The notes under the pieces are model-generated. The model saw only the letters and a program-made list of their open reading frames with translations, did not search any database and was not told the origin of the DNA. Shown one piece after another: positions 14,680-21,820 of a stretch of DNA of 37,169 bases. Numbering within the stretch: the first letter of the stretch is position 1; the number at the start of each line of letters is the position of its first letter. The translations under genes and the position numbers were made by a program. Source of the stretch: Gemmataceae bacterium (lineage in GTDB: Bacteria > Planctomycetota > Planctomycetia > Gemmatales > Gemmataceae). The DNA lies in assembly GCA_019636445.1 (NCBI GenBank), contig JAHBXO010000050.1, positions 1-37,169 on the forward strand. Reading direction: 5' to 3'.

Positions 14680-15783
14680 TTAATTTCGCGCCGGCTCGGC
14701 GGCGCGGCGGGTGCGTTGCCACGCGAGGTCATGCCGGCCCAACCCGCCGAGCGTGACGAGCGCCAGCCGTACGACAATCGCCGGCGCCGCCGCGAGCGAC
14801 TTCAACCGACGCCGCGACAGGCCCACGTCCCGCGCCATCCGAGCGTAGACGAATCCCGTGAGCGCGACCAGCGCGGCGAACCACGCGACGAGCCAACCCG
14901 ATCCCGCGAGCGCGGCGGCGCCGCCGGCCAAAGCGAGTTGCAGCAGGACCAATGGTTTGCTCTCGACCCAATTCCAGATGACTCCCGATCCGCCGAAGAC
15001 AGCTGCACGCCAGCGACGGCGCTGCTGCACGAGATCCGCCTTCCGCGCCGGCGATTCGGACTTCACGAGTGGTTCCGGTACGAATCGTACGCGCACGCCG
15101 CCGGCGCGCAGCCGGGCCGCGTAGTCCGCGTCCTCGACGAGGCCGTATTCGGTCCATGGGAATCGTTCGAGAACTTCGCGACGGAACGCCATGCCCGACC
15201 CTCTCAAGGGAACGGCCAAACCGAGGCGATCCTTGCCGGCCGACAGGGCGTTGTCGAAGGCGTTGCCGATCGCACCCACATAGCCGGTCGGTCCGTCGTC
15301 GGCGTTGCGTGTCTCCACCGCGACCTGCACCGCCTGCGCGTCGGCGAGCCACGCGTTCAAGGCGCGGAAGAACCGCGGATCGACCTGGCAATCGGCGTCC
15401 AGGATCACCACGGCGTCGGGCCGTTGCGGCAGGATCGCGTCGAGGCCGAAGCGCAGCGCGTAGCCCTTGCCGCGCTCCGTCGCGCTGTGCCGCACGAGAA
15501 CCGTCGCGCCCGCGGCAGTTGCGACGCGTGCCGTGTCGTCCGCACAGTTGTCCGCGACAACGACGACCGAGACGAGTTCCGCGGGATAATCCGCACCGTG
15601 GAGCGAGCGAAGCGTCGCGGGAAGGGAAATCTCTTCGTTATGGGCAGGTACGACCACCGCGAAACGGTGTCGTGGCTCGATCGCGGCTAATGGGCGTGGC
15701 CGCCGCCCCAGGGACGTGAGGATCGCGTAGTACAGCGCCGCCGACGTGGCGGGCACAAGCAGTATGATGGCGAGCCAATCCAT
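14680..15783 (-). CDS. GT2-family membrane glycosyltransferase
   Basis: A 367-aa GT-A fold glycosyltransferase that transfers a sugar from a nucleotide donor. An N-terminal membrane anchor (residues 4-24) precedes the catalytic domain. The motifs are VVVPAHNEE, D129-A-D131 (metal and donor binding), E217-D218 (catalytic base region) and Q254-x-x-R-W258, the set typical of processive or membrane GT2 enzymes. Two hydrophobic segments follow the catalytic domain (about 280-320). It lies 68 bp after the TPR gene and 86 bp before the hypothetical gene, all on one strand. The product is not predictable; a surface polysaccharide is likely. Confidence 0.88.
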   Translation of the reverse strand: MDWLAIILLVPATSAALYYAILTSLGRRPRPLAAIEPRHRFAVVVPAHNEEISLPATLRSLHGADYPAELVSVVVVADNCADDTARVATAAGATVLVRHSATERGKGYALRFGLDAILPQRPDAVVILDADCQVDPRFFRALNAWLADAQAVQVAVETRNADDGPTGYVGAIGNAFDNALSAGKDRLGLAVPLRGSGMAFRREVLERFPWTEYGLVEDADYAARLRAGGVRVRFVPEPLVKSESPARKADLVQQRRRWRAAVFGGSGVIWNWVESKPLVLLQLALAGGAAALAGSGWLVAWFAALVALTGFVYARMARDVGLSRRRLKSLAAAPAIVVRLALVTLGGLGRHDLAWQRTRRAAEPARN

Positions 15784-15851
15784 GTGCAGTCCAGCCGGAT
15801 GCGGACCGCCACGGTAAACGATCGCGGGCGCGGCCCGCTAGACGAGTTCCC

Positions 15852-16985
15852 TCACTTCGGCTTCGCCTCCAGCTTCGTCTCGTCCGGCAGGCGATACTTC
15901 TTCTTCGCCTTGTACAGTTCCAACCGATCCTTCAGCTCCGTCCCTTCTCGCTTTACCAGTTCCGCATCCTCCATCACCTGCGTCTGATACTTCACGGCCT
16001 TCTCGAAGTCGCCCGCTTCCGCGTAGGCCGCCGCCAGCGTATCGATGTATCCGGCGTTCTGCCATTGTGTCAGTTCGCACGCCTTCGTTGCCAGTTCCAC
16101 GGCCTTTTTCCCGTCGCGCACCTTCTCCACGTTCGCCGTGCACAGCGTCCACGCCTTGTTGTTCACCGCCACGGCATAGTCGGGGTTCGTCGTCAGTATC
16201 TCGTCGTAGTCGGCGATCGCCTTTTCCGGCTTATTGCACCGGGAGTACATCAGCCCGCGCGTCAGCAGCGCGCTCGTGCGGTTCGGCCCTTCCTCCACCA
16301 GCTTCGTCAGGTCGGCGATCGCCTCGTCGAACTTCTTCATCCCGGCCTTCGCGTTCGCCTTCCATTGCAGCACGCTCCACTGGCTGCCGGGCACGAGCTT
16401 CTCGTAGGCTTCGTAGTCTTCGATCGCCCCGGCGTACTTCTTCGCCGCGAGGCGGAAGTTGGCGCGGCGGTACAGGACGTTCGCATCGTTCGGTGAAAGC
16501 TCGACGAGCTTCGTGTGGTCCGCGTCCGCGGCGTCGAACTTCTCCTCGACGGTGTTCGCTTCCGCGCGGGCGAGCAGGTAGTACGCGTCCTTCGGGTTGT
16601 CCTTGAGCATGCCGGTGTAGTGGTCGATCGCTTCGGACGCTTTCAACACATCATCCTTGCGGAAGTGCGCTTTCGTTGGTGCCGGGCCGGCCGCCGGCAT
16701 CACGCGGGGCACCGGTACGCCGACCGCGCCCGCGAACGGGTTCGCCACGCCGTAGAGCACTTCGACCGTGTCGTCCTTCACTTCCTTCACGATGTACGAG
16801 ACGATACCGTTGCCTGGCTTGACCGTGCGAGTCGCTCCGTTGGCGAGCGTCAGCGTGAGGGTGACGTTCGGTCCCTTCACGAACGCCGGCTTGCCGACCC
16901 ACGTCGGTTTCGCGGCCCCCTTGGGGATCGGCGCGGCCGAAACCGTCAACGGAAGAATCAATCCCAACGCGATCGCAAGCCGCAT
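15852..16985 (-). CDS. Exported TPR-repeat protein
   Basis: A 377-aa protein with a signal peptide (MRLAIALGLILPLTVSAAP) and a start at 16985 fixed by GGAGGGG just upstream; a longer open frame reaching 17414 is rejected. Residues about 30-100 form a beta-rich domain (VTLTLTLANGATRTVKPG and VKEVKDDTVEVLYGV). From about residue 115 come five or six tetratricopeptide repeats, for example AYYLLARAEANTVEEKFDAAD and TSALLTRGLMYSRCNKPEKAI. TPRs mediate protein contacts, probably in the periplasm here. It leads a possible operon with the GT2 gene and is divergent from the E1alpha gene. Confidence 0.85.
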   Translation of the reverse strand: MRLAIALGLILPLTVSAAPIPKGAAKPTWVGKPAFVKGPNVTLTLTLANGATRTVKPGNGIVSYIVKEVKDDTVEVLYGVANPFAGAVGVPVPRVMPAAGPAPTKAHFRKDDVLKASEAIDHYTGMLKDNPKDAYYLLARAEANTVEEKFDAADADHTKLVELSPNDANVLYRRANFRLAAKKYAGAIEDYEAYEKLVPGSQWSVLQWKANAKAGMKKFDEAIADLTKLVEEGPNRTSALLTRGLMYSRCNKPEKAIADYDEILTTNPDYAVAVNNKAWTLCTANVEKVRDGKKAVELATKACELTQWQNAGYIDTLAAAYAEAGDFEKAVKYQTQVMEDAELVKREGTELKDRLELYKAKKKYRLPDETKLEAKPK

Positions 16986-17079
16986 GAGCGTCCCCTCCGA
17001 TGGTCGATAGTGATGATCATACTCCGGGGAACCGAACGAACACCACCCGGAAATGCTCTTCCGAAGAAGACGAATAGTG

Positions 17080-17110
17080 TTGTAACATCGCCCCGCGCGA
17101 AGGGTATAAT
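17080..17110 (+). promoter_or_regulatory. Candidate promoter for the 2-oxoacid dehydrogenase operon
   Basis: TTGTAA (17080-17085) and a perfect TATAAT (17105-17110), 19 bases apart, lie 57 bp upstream of the E1alpha start. The spacing is slightly long, but the -10 is exact and stands out in GC-rich sequence. Confidence 0.6.
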
Positions 17111-17166
17111 GGGGCAACCCCGTCGGACGCGCTCCCGTCCACCCGCCTCCTTCGCCGAGGTGCCTT

Positions 17167-18270
17167 ATGTCGGAGTCTCTGGACGAATCCTCGCGGCCGC
17201 GTCGGTCCAAGCTCACCGCCGCATCCCTCGCCGTGCGATCGGGTCGCGAAACCCTTTCCGTCGAACTGGCGCTCACGCTCTTCCGCCACATGGTGCGGAC
17301 GCGCGCCCTCGAAGAGCGCGCCATCAAGATGTCCAAGTCCGGCGAGGCGTACTTCTGGATCGGCGGCCCCGGCGAAGAAGCGTTCAACGTCTGCCTCGGC
17401 CTGCAAGTCCACAAGGGCGCCGGCCCCGCGCACGACTATCTCCACCTGCACTACCGCAGCCTCGGCATCCTGCTCGCCATGGGCCTGCCGATGGTCGACC
17501 ACGTCCGCCAACTCGCCATGACCGCGACCGATCCATTCAGCCGCGGGCGGAACTTCGTCGGGCACTACGCCATCCCGGCGTGGAACGTCGTGCCCGTCAC
17601 CAGCGTCATCGAAGTCCAATATCTCATGGCCCCCGGTACGGCGCTCATCCAGAAACGCGCGGGCGGCGACGGCCTCACCGTCGTCAACGGCGGCGACGCC
17701 GGCACGGCCGAGGGCGACTTCGAAAGCTGCCTGCTCTGGAGCAACCGACCCGGCCACGAACTCCCCGTCCTGATGATCGTCACCAACAACCAGTACGGCA
17801 TCAGCACCCCCGCGAAGACCCAGTTCGGCGACCGCCGCATCGCTGATCGCGCCCTCGCCTACGACATGAAAGCCGAGACCGTCGACGGCAACGACCCGAT
17901 CGCGAGCTGGCACGCCATCGACCGCGCCATGAAGTACGTCCGCGCCGAGCGCAAGCCGTTCCTGCTGGAAGCGATGGTCAGCCGGCTGCATGGTCACTCG
18001 TCCAGCAGCGGCGCGCAGCGCAACTGGAGCGAGACCGATTGCGTCGCGCTCTTCGAGCAGAAACTGATCGATGCGAACGCCATCGACGCGGACCAGGTGC
18101 GGGCGATGAAGGCCGAGGCGAAGGAAGAGGCCGAGGCGGCCGTGGTGCAAGCGACCTCCGAGGCGAAGCCGACGTTGCAGGATGTGGAGCGGTTCACCTA
18201 TTGCGCGAGCAAGGTGGATGCGGTCTACCCCAGCGATTACACCGGTTTGCCAACTCAAAACGCGAAATGA
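17167..18270 (+). CDS. 2-oxoacid dehydrogenase E1 component, alpha subunit
   Basis: The thiamine-diphosphate-binding subunit of a pyruvate or branched-chain 2-oxoacid dehydrogenase, 367 aa, which decarboxylates the 2-oxoacid and passes the acyl group to E2-lipoyl. The ThDP motif G176-D177-A178 ... N207-N208 has the usual 30-residue spacing, followed by YGIST. The phosphorylation-loop-like region DRRIADRALAYDM and the HGHSSSSG segment fit the family. GAGG lies six bases before the ATG at 17167. The last residues (QNAK) and the TGA are encoded by the left arm of the inserted repeat at 18250-18281, so the original C-terminus may have been shorter. Pyruvate versus branched-chain specificity cannot be decided from sequence. 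Confidence 0.93.
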   Translation: MSESLDESSRPRRSKLTAASLAVRSGRETLSVELALTLFRHMVRTRALEERAIKMSKSGEAYFWIGGPGEEAFNVCLGLQVHKGAGPAHDYLHLHYRSLGILLAMGLPMVDHVRQLAMTATDPFSRGRNFVGHYAIPAWNVVPVTSVIEVQYLMAPGTALIQKRAGGDGLTVVNGGDAGTAEGDFESCLLWSNRPGHELPVLMIVTNNQYGISTPAKTQFGDRRIADRALAYDMKAETVDGNDPIASWHAIDRAMKYVRAERKPFLLEAMVSRLHGHSSSSGAQRNWSETDCVALFEQKLIDANAIDADQVRAMKAEAKEEAEAAVVQATSEAKPTLQDVERFTYCASKVDAVYPSDYTGLPTQNAK

Positions 18271-18675
18271 AAAATGCAAAATGACCGAGTCGTGGATATC
18301 GATCACCGCGCGTTTCAGTTTGCGCTCCGAATCGTGAAGTTGTGCACGCAACTGATCGAGTCCAGCGGCGTTTCCAAGACGATCGGATACCAACTCCTCA
18401 AGTCCGGCACCGCGGTCGGCGCGATACTCGAAGAAGCCCACGCCGCGCAAGACAAGCCCGAATTCGCCCACAAGATGAGTCATGCCCTCAAAGAAGCCCG
18501 ACAGGCCAATTATTGGCTCCGACTTCTACTGGAAGCGAATGTCATACCGGAGAATCGGCTCGCCCCACTGTTGCAAGAATCGACCGAGATCATGAAAATC
18601 CTCGGAGCGATCACCGCAAACACGTACCGTTCACTGTCTTAGTTTTGCATTTTTCGTTTCATGGTTTTGAATTGG
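18250..18675 (+). mobile_element. Inverted-repeat cassette carrying an S23/IVP-family gene
   Basis: Left arm 18250-18281 and right arm 18643-18675 are complementary at 28 of 30 paired positions, with a small bulge near 18262. The arms enclose only the four-helix-bundle gene: its ATG lies inside the left arm and its TAG directly touches the right arm. The left arm also supplies the E1alpha stop codon, and E1beta starts eight bases past the right arm. The arms match the solo palindrome at 3823-3900, but with their order reversed about the gene. No target-site duplication was found. The design resembles 23S rRNA intervening sequences, placed here in a metabolic operon. Confidence 0.8.
18274..18642 (+). 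CDS. Four-helix-bundle protein, 23S rRNA intervening-sequence (S23/IVP) family
   Basis: A 122-aa protein of the family known from open reading frames inside 23S rRNA intervening sequences; the diversity-generating retroelement accessory protein Avd has the same fold. The family pattern is clear: LLKSGTAVGAILEEAHAA, then EFAHKMSHALKEARQANYW (canonical S-x-T/A-x-G-A-N/I...EA, and ALKEA-x-x-x-x-YWL). Four amphipathic helices cover nearly the whole chain. The biochemical role of the family is unproven; nucleic-acid binding is suspected from its basic pentameric relatives. It sits between E1alpha and E1beta, unrelated to their function, within an inverted repeat. The start at 18274 has no clear ribosome-binding site and follows the E1alpha TGA by three bases, so translation probably depends on termination-reinitiation. 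Confidence 0.9.
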   Translation: MQNDRVVDIDHRAFQFALRIVKLCTQLIESSGVSKTIGYQLLKSGTAVGAILEEAHAAQDKPEFAHKMSHALKEARQANYWLRLLLEANVIPENRLAPLLQESTEIMKILGAITANTYRSLS

Positions 18676-18682
18676 TCCAAAC

Positions 18683-19741
18683 ATGGCGACCCTCGTCCAA
18701 GCCGTCCGCCTCGCCCTCCACTACGGCGAGCAACATTTGGGTGTCACCGACATCTTCGGCGAGGACGTCGGCCCGCCCCTCGGTGGCGTCTTCACCGCCA
18801 CCCAGGGACTCAAGACCGCCTGGAACTCCCCGCTCGACGAACGCGGCATTGTCGGCACCGCCATGGGCATCGCCTATGCCGGCGGACGCCCCGTCTGCGA
18901 AATCCAGTTCTGCGACTACGCCTTCAACACCCTCGACCTGCTCAAGATCGCCGGCAACCAGCGCTGGGCCTCCGCCGGCAACTTCGACATGCCCATCGTC
19001 CTCATGACCCCCTCCGGCTCCGGCATCCGCGGCAGCCTCTACCACTCCCACAGCTTCGAGAGCTGGGCTTCGCGCCTCGCCGGCTGGAAGATCGTCATGC
19101 CCTCGAACGCCCTCGACGCGTACGGCCTCATGCTCTCCGCCATCGTCGATCCGAACCCCGTAATGGTTCTCCTCCCCAAGGCGCTCCTGCGAGTGAAGGG
19201 GGACGAACTCATCCCCGGCGAGCCGGACGACCCGGACGAACTCGCCCGCATGATCGACGCCCCCGTCGGCGACCGCTCCCTCTGGGAACCGCAATGGCCC
19301 GACGTGAGGGAATACTTCGTCCCGCTCGGCAGCGCGAAACTCGTGCGCGAAGGCTCCGCCGCCACCGTCGTCAGCTATGGCCGCACGCTCCCCCTCTGCG
19401 TCCAGGCCGCCGACGAACTCGGCCGCGATTTCGGCTTCACCTTCGATGTCATCGACCTGCGCAGCATCTTTCCCTATGACTGGCCGATGGTCGCCCGAAG
19501 CGTCGCCAAAACCGGCCGCGTGCTGATCGTCAACGAGGACACGGAAGTGACCAACTTTGGCGAACACCTCCTGAGACGGATCGTGGACGAGCACTTCTAT
19601 GATCTGCTCGCCAAGCCGCGGCTCCTGATGGGCAAGCATGTGCCGGGCATTGGCTTGAACCAGGTCTACGAACAGAACACCGTACCGCAGCTCCCCGGCA
19701 TTCGGGACGCGCTGCGCGAACTGGCGGAGGAACGGGTATGA
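18683..19741 (+). CDS. 2-oxoacid dehydrogenase E1 component, beta subunit
   Basis: A 352-aa partner of E1alpha; together they form the alpha2beta2 E1 with ThDP at the interface. FGEDVGPPLGGVFTATQGL, the PLDERGIVGTAMGIAYAG stretch (with the Glu that activates ThDP), AGNFDMPIVLMTPSGSG and the C-terminal VIDLRSIFPYD are typical. The GEDVG...GGVF pattern is reminiscent of the branched-chain enzymes. Between NSPLDERG and E2 everything expected is present. The ATG at 18683 lacks a good ribosome-binding site, probably because the inserted cassette replaced the original leader. The TGA at 19739-19741 overlaps an ATG, a relic of coupling to E2. Confidence 0.93.
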   Translation: MATLVQAVRLALHYGEQHLGVTDIFGEDVGPPLGGVFTATQGLKTAWNSPLDERGIVGTAMGIAYAGGRPVCEIQFCDYAFNTLDLLKIAGNQRWASAGNFDMPIVLMTPSGSGIRGSLYHSHSFESWASRLAGWKIVMPSNALDAYGLMLSAIVDPNPVMVLLPKALLRVKGDELIPGEPDDPDELARMIDAPVGDRSLWEPQWPDVREYFVPLGSAKLVREGSAATVVSYGRTLPLCVQAADELGRDFGFTFDVIDLRSIFPYDWPMVARSVAKTGRVLIVNEDTEVTNFGEHLLRRIVDEHFYDLLAKPRLLMGKHVPGIGLNQVYEQNTVPQLPGIRDALRELAEERV

Positions 19742-20115
19742 GCATGCAATTCCATCCCCGGATTTCATCGCCGACGGATCCGCGAATCGAATGGCGGACT
19801 GGGCCGTCACTGTCCGATGAATCGATCGGTGTTTTTCGCCCCAACGGGGCGACCGACAATAGCCAGGGGTGGAGCGAAGCGCAACCCCTGGAAATTCGGT
19901 CGATCGATTCCGCAGCCCCAACGGGGCGACCTTGGCACGCCGGGTCGCCCCGTTGGGGCTACAAGACGTTTGACCCTCCGGTCCAGGGGTTGCGCTTCGC
20001 TCCACCCCTGGCTATTTCCGGTTGCCCCTTCGGGGCAGCATTCGATCCGCTACGCGATTCACCGGACGGACGCCAGCCTCGCTCCGTTGGGGACCCATCG
20101 GAGGAACGGGTATGA
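19742..20115 (+). mobile_element. 374-bp palindrome-rich insertion between E1beta and E2
   Basis: The spacer is bounded by a 17-bp exact direct repeat, CGGAGGAACGGGTATGA, at 19725-19741 (end of E1beta) and 20099-20115 (start of E2). Removing one copy with the intervening DNA restores a single ribosome-binding site and an ATGA stop/start overlap, the likely ancestral junction. Inside are nested inverted repeats, listed separately. The 125-codon frame through it (19738-20115) is a readthrough of repeats and is not called. No transposase is present, so it would be non-autonomous. A 17-bp target duplication is long, and another duplication mechanism is possible. Confidence 0.75.
19837..20016. repeat. 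Nested inverted repeats (CCAGGGGTGGAGCG / CCCCAACGGGG family)
   Basis: Three symmetries are exact: a 15-nt hairpin CGCCCC-AAC-GGGGCG at 19837-19851; 35-bp arms at 19858-19892 and 19982-20016; and, between them, 18-bp arms at 19914-19931 and 19943-19960 around an 11-nt loop. The inner arms repeat the CCCCAACGGGG word of the first hairpin. A related GCCCCTTCGGGGC hairpin follows at about 20024-20036. The structure is extreme enough to fold as DNA or RNA. Confidence 0.88.
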
Positions 20116-21329
20116 CCGACTTTCCGTTGCCGCCGATGGGCGAGGGGTTGTACGAGGTCGAACTCGTGCGCTGGATGGTGCGGCCCGGCGACGCCGTGGC
20201 GCGCGGACAATCGCTCATGGAAGTCCTCTCGGACAAGGCCACGATGGAAGTGCCGTCGCCCTTCGCCGGCACCATCACGGACACGGTGGCGAAGGCGGGC
20301 AGCAAGATCAAGGTCGGCGAGGTGGTGCTGAAATACGACGCGTCGGGCGCAGGCACGGAGCCTCCCGTCGCCACGGCGGCGGTCGCTGCCGAACCCGCCG
20401 TCGCGGACCGCGTCGCCGTACCCTCCCCGATGCCCGCGTCGACGGCCGCCGTCGCCGCGCCGTCGGTCCGGCAGATCGCCCGCAAGTTCAACATCGACCT
20501 CGCCCGCGTCCGCGGCAGCGGCCCCGGCGGGCGCATCCTCCTCGACGACCTCGCCCCGCTCCTCAAGCCGCCGAAGCCCAACGGCCAACCGAAGCCCACC
20601 GAACACTTCCAGTTCGACTTCGGGCGCGCCGGCACGCGCGTCCCCCTCGCCGGAACACGCAAGAAGATCGCCGAGAAGATGCTGGCCTCGAAGCGCCACA
20701 TCCCCCACTACAGCTACATCGACGAGTGCGACTTCACTGGCGTCGTCCAACTTCGCCAGCAACTCAGCGATCACTTCTATCGCGCGAACCTGAAACTGAC
20801 GTATCTGGCGTTCATCGTGAAAGCCGTCACGCGGGCGCTCAAGGAAGTGCCGATCGTGAACGGGACCTTCGACGAGACGACCAGCGAAGTGACGCTGCAC
20901 GACCGCTATCACGTCGGCATCGCCGTCGCCGCCCCGCAGGGCTTACTCGTGCCGGTCATCAAGGACGCCGACCGCCGCGACCTCGCCAACATCGCCCGCG
21001 AGATCGAACGCCTCAGCGACGACGCCCGCGCCGGCCGCCCCAAGATCGACGACCTCCGCGGCGGCACCTTCACCATCACCTCCATCGGCAGCATCGGCGG
21101 CCTGATCTCCACGCCGATCATCAACCACCCCGAAGTCGGCATCCTCGGCGTCGGCAAGGTCGTGAAGCGCCCCGTCTACGACGAGCACGGCGCCCTCAAG
21201 CCGATGGATATCGGCTACCTGTCCTTCTCGTTCGACCACCGCATCGTGGACGGCGCGATCGGTGCCGTCTTCGGCAACGCCGTGAAGCGCCACCTCGAAA
21301 AGCCGGCGGTGCTGCTCTTGGGGAGTTAG
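20112..21329 (+). CDS. 2-oxoacid dehydrogenase E2, dihydrolipoyl acyltransferase
   Basis: The core acyltransferase of the complex, 405 aa, taking the acyl group from E1 on its lipoyl arm and passing it to CoA. The start at 20112 (MTDFPLPPMGEGLYEV) is fixed by GGAGG at 20100-20104; an upstream extension to 20022 runs into the insertion and is rejected. Domains are: lipoyl (residues 1-80, lipoyl Lys42 in LSDKATMEVPSP); an Ala/Pro linker; the peripheral-subunit-binding domain (about 118-150, VRQIARKFNIDLARVRGSGPGGRI); and the catalytic domain with SFSFDHRIVDG (His and Asp of the active site). No E3 (lpd) gene lies in the window. Confidence 0.95.
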   Translation: MTDFPLPPMGEGLYEVELVRWMVRPGDAVARGQSLMEVLSDKATMEVPSPFAGTITDTVAKAGSKIKVGEVVLKYDASGAGTEPPVATAAVAAEPAVADRVAVPSPMPASTAAVAAPSVRQIARKFNIDLARVRGSGPGGRILLDDLAPLLKPPKPNGQPKPTEHFQFDFGRAGTRVPLAGTRKKIAEKMLASKRHIPHYSYIDECDFTGVVQLRQQLSDHFYRANLKLTYLAFIVKAVTRALKEVPIVNGTFDETTSEVTLHDRYHVGIAVAAPQGLLVPVIKDADRRDLANIAREIERLSDDARAGRPKIDDLRGGTFTITSIGSIGGLISTPIINHPEVGILGVGKVVKRPVYDEHGALKPMDIGYLSFSFDHRIVDGAIGAVFGNAVKRHLEKPAVLLLGS

Positions 21330-21526
21330 AACAGAAAAGGTAAGCCGTGTTTGATGGGATTTTGACTTGGCGGACGATACGGGAAGCCGTGGCCGCTCAA
21401 GAATGTGTCACAAACTTCCATCGCAAAGGCGCAGGTCATCGACATGTTCCGCCACTCCGGCGCGGCGCTGCCGCAGTTCGACGCACCCGTCTGGCTAAAG
21501 GAGATCGGACAATAGCGAGGTGCCGA

Positions 21527-21820
21527 ATGAAGCCTTTGTTTCGTGGGATCTTGGTGTTGATCCTCGGGATCGCAGGGGGAGCACTCTCGGCCGTGACATG
21601 GCTTATTGTGTCTTCGTACATTGCCCACAAAATCGATGGCCGGAGATACCCCGGTGGTCCCGGCGGACTACCGAACGAGTTGCAAATGTATATGTGCTGC
21701 GGAATTTTCCTCGGCTTTCCGATCGTGGCCCTGATCGGTGGCGTGGCCGCAACTCGATTTGCCTCGCGTATGCAGACGGTAACCGAACGTGACGGGAATG
21801 TTTCGCACGAGGTTGAATGA
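21527..21820 (+). CDS. Small membrane protein, 97 aa
   Basis: No family recognised. The start at 21527 is supported by GAGG at 21517-21520; the 60 codons before it in the open frame are not coding-like. Two membrane helices are visible, residues about 5-30 (GILVLILGIAGGALSAVTWLIVSS) and about 52-73 (CGIFLGFPIVALIGGVAATRF), joined by a polar loop GRRYPGGPGGLPNE. Its TGA overlaps the sulfatase ATG (ATGA), so the two are translationally coupled and may work together at the membrane. The function is unknown. Confidence 0.65.
   Translation: MKPLFRGILVLILGIAGGALSAVTWLIVSSYIAHKIDGRRYPGGPGGLPNELQMYMCCGIFLGFPIVALIGGVAATRFASRMQTVTERDGNVSHEVE

Noticed and set aside
17017..18483. 488-codon minus-strand frame opposite E1alpha
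   Set aside because: E1alpha has full motifs on the plus strand; this frame is antisense to it and runs through the repeat arm.
19738..20115. 125-codon frame between E1beta and E2 with ATGA overlaps at both ends
   Set aside because: It is made almost wholly of inverted repeats and starts and stops within the two copies of the 17-bp direct repeat, so it is better explained as a by-product of the insertion.
21366..21515. About 49 codons before the small membrane protein (ending in QFDAPVWLKEIGQ)
   Set aside because: The sequence looks protein-like but has no start codon near its beginning and no family I recognise; it may be a gene remnant, but the evidence is too thin to call.
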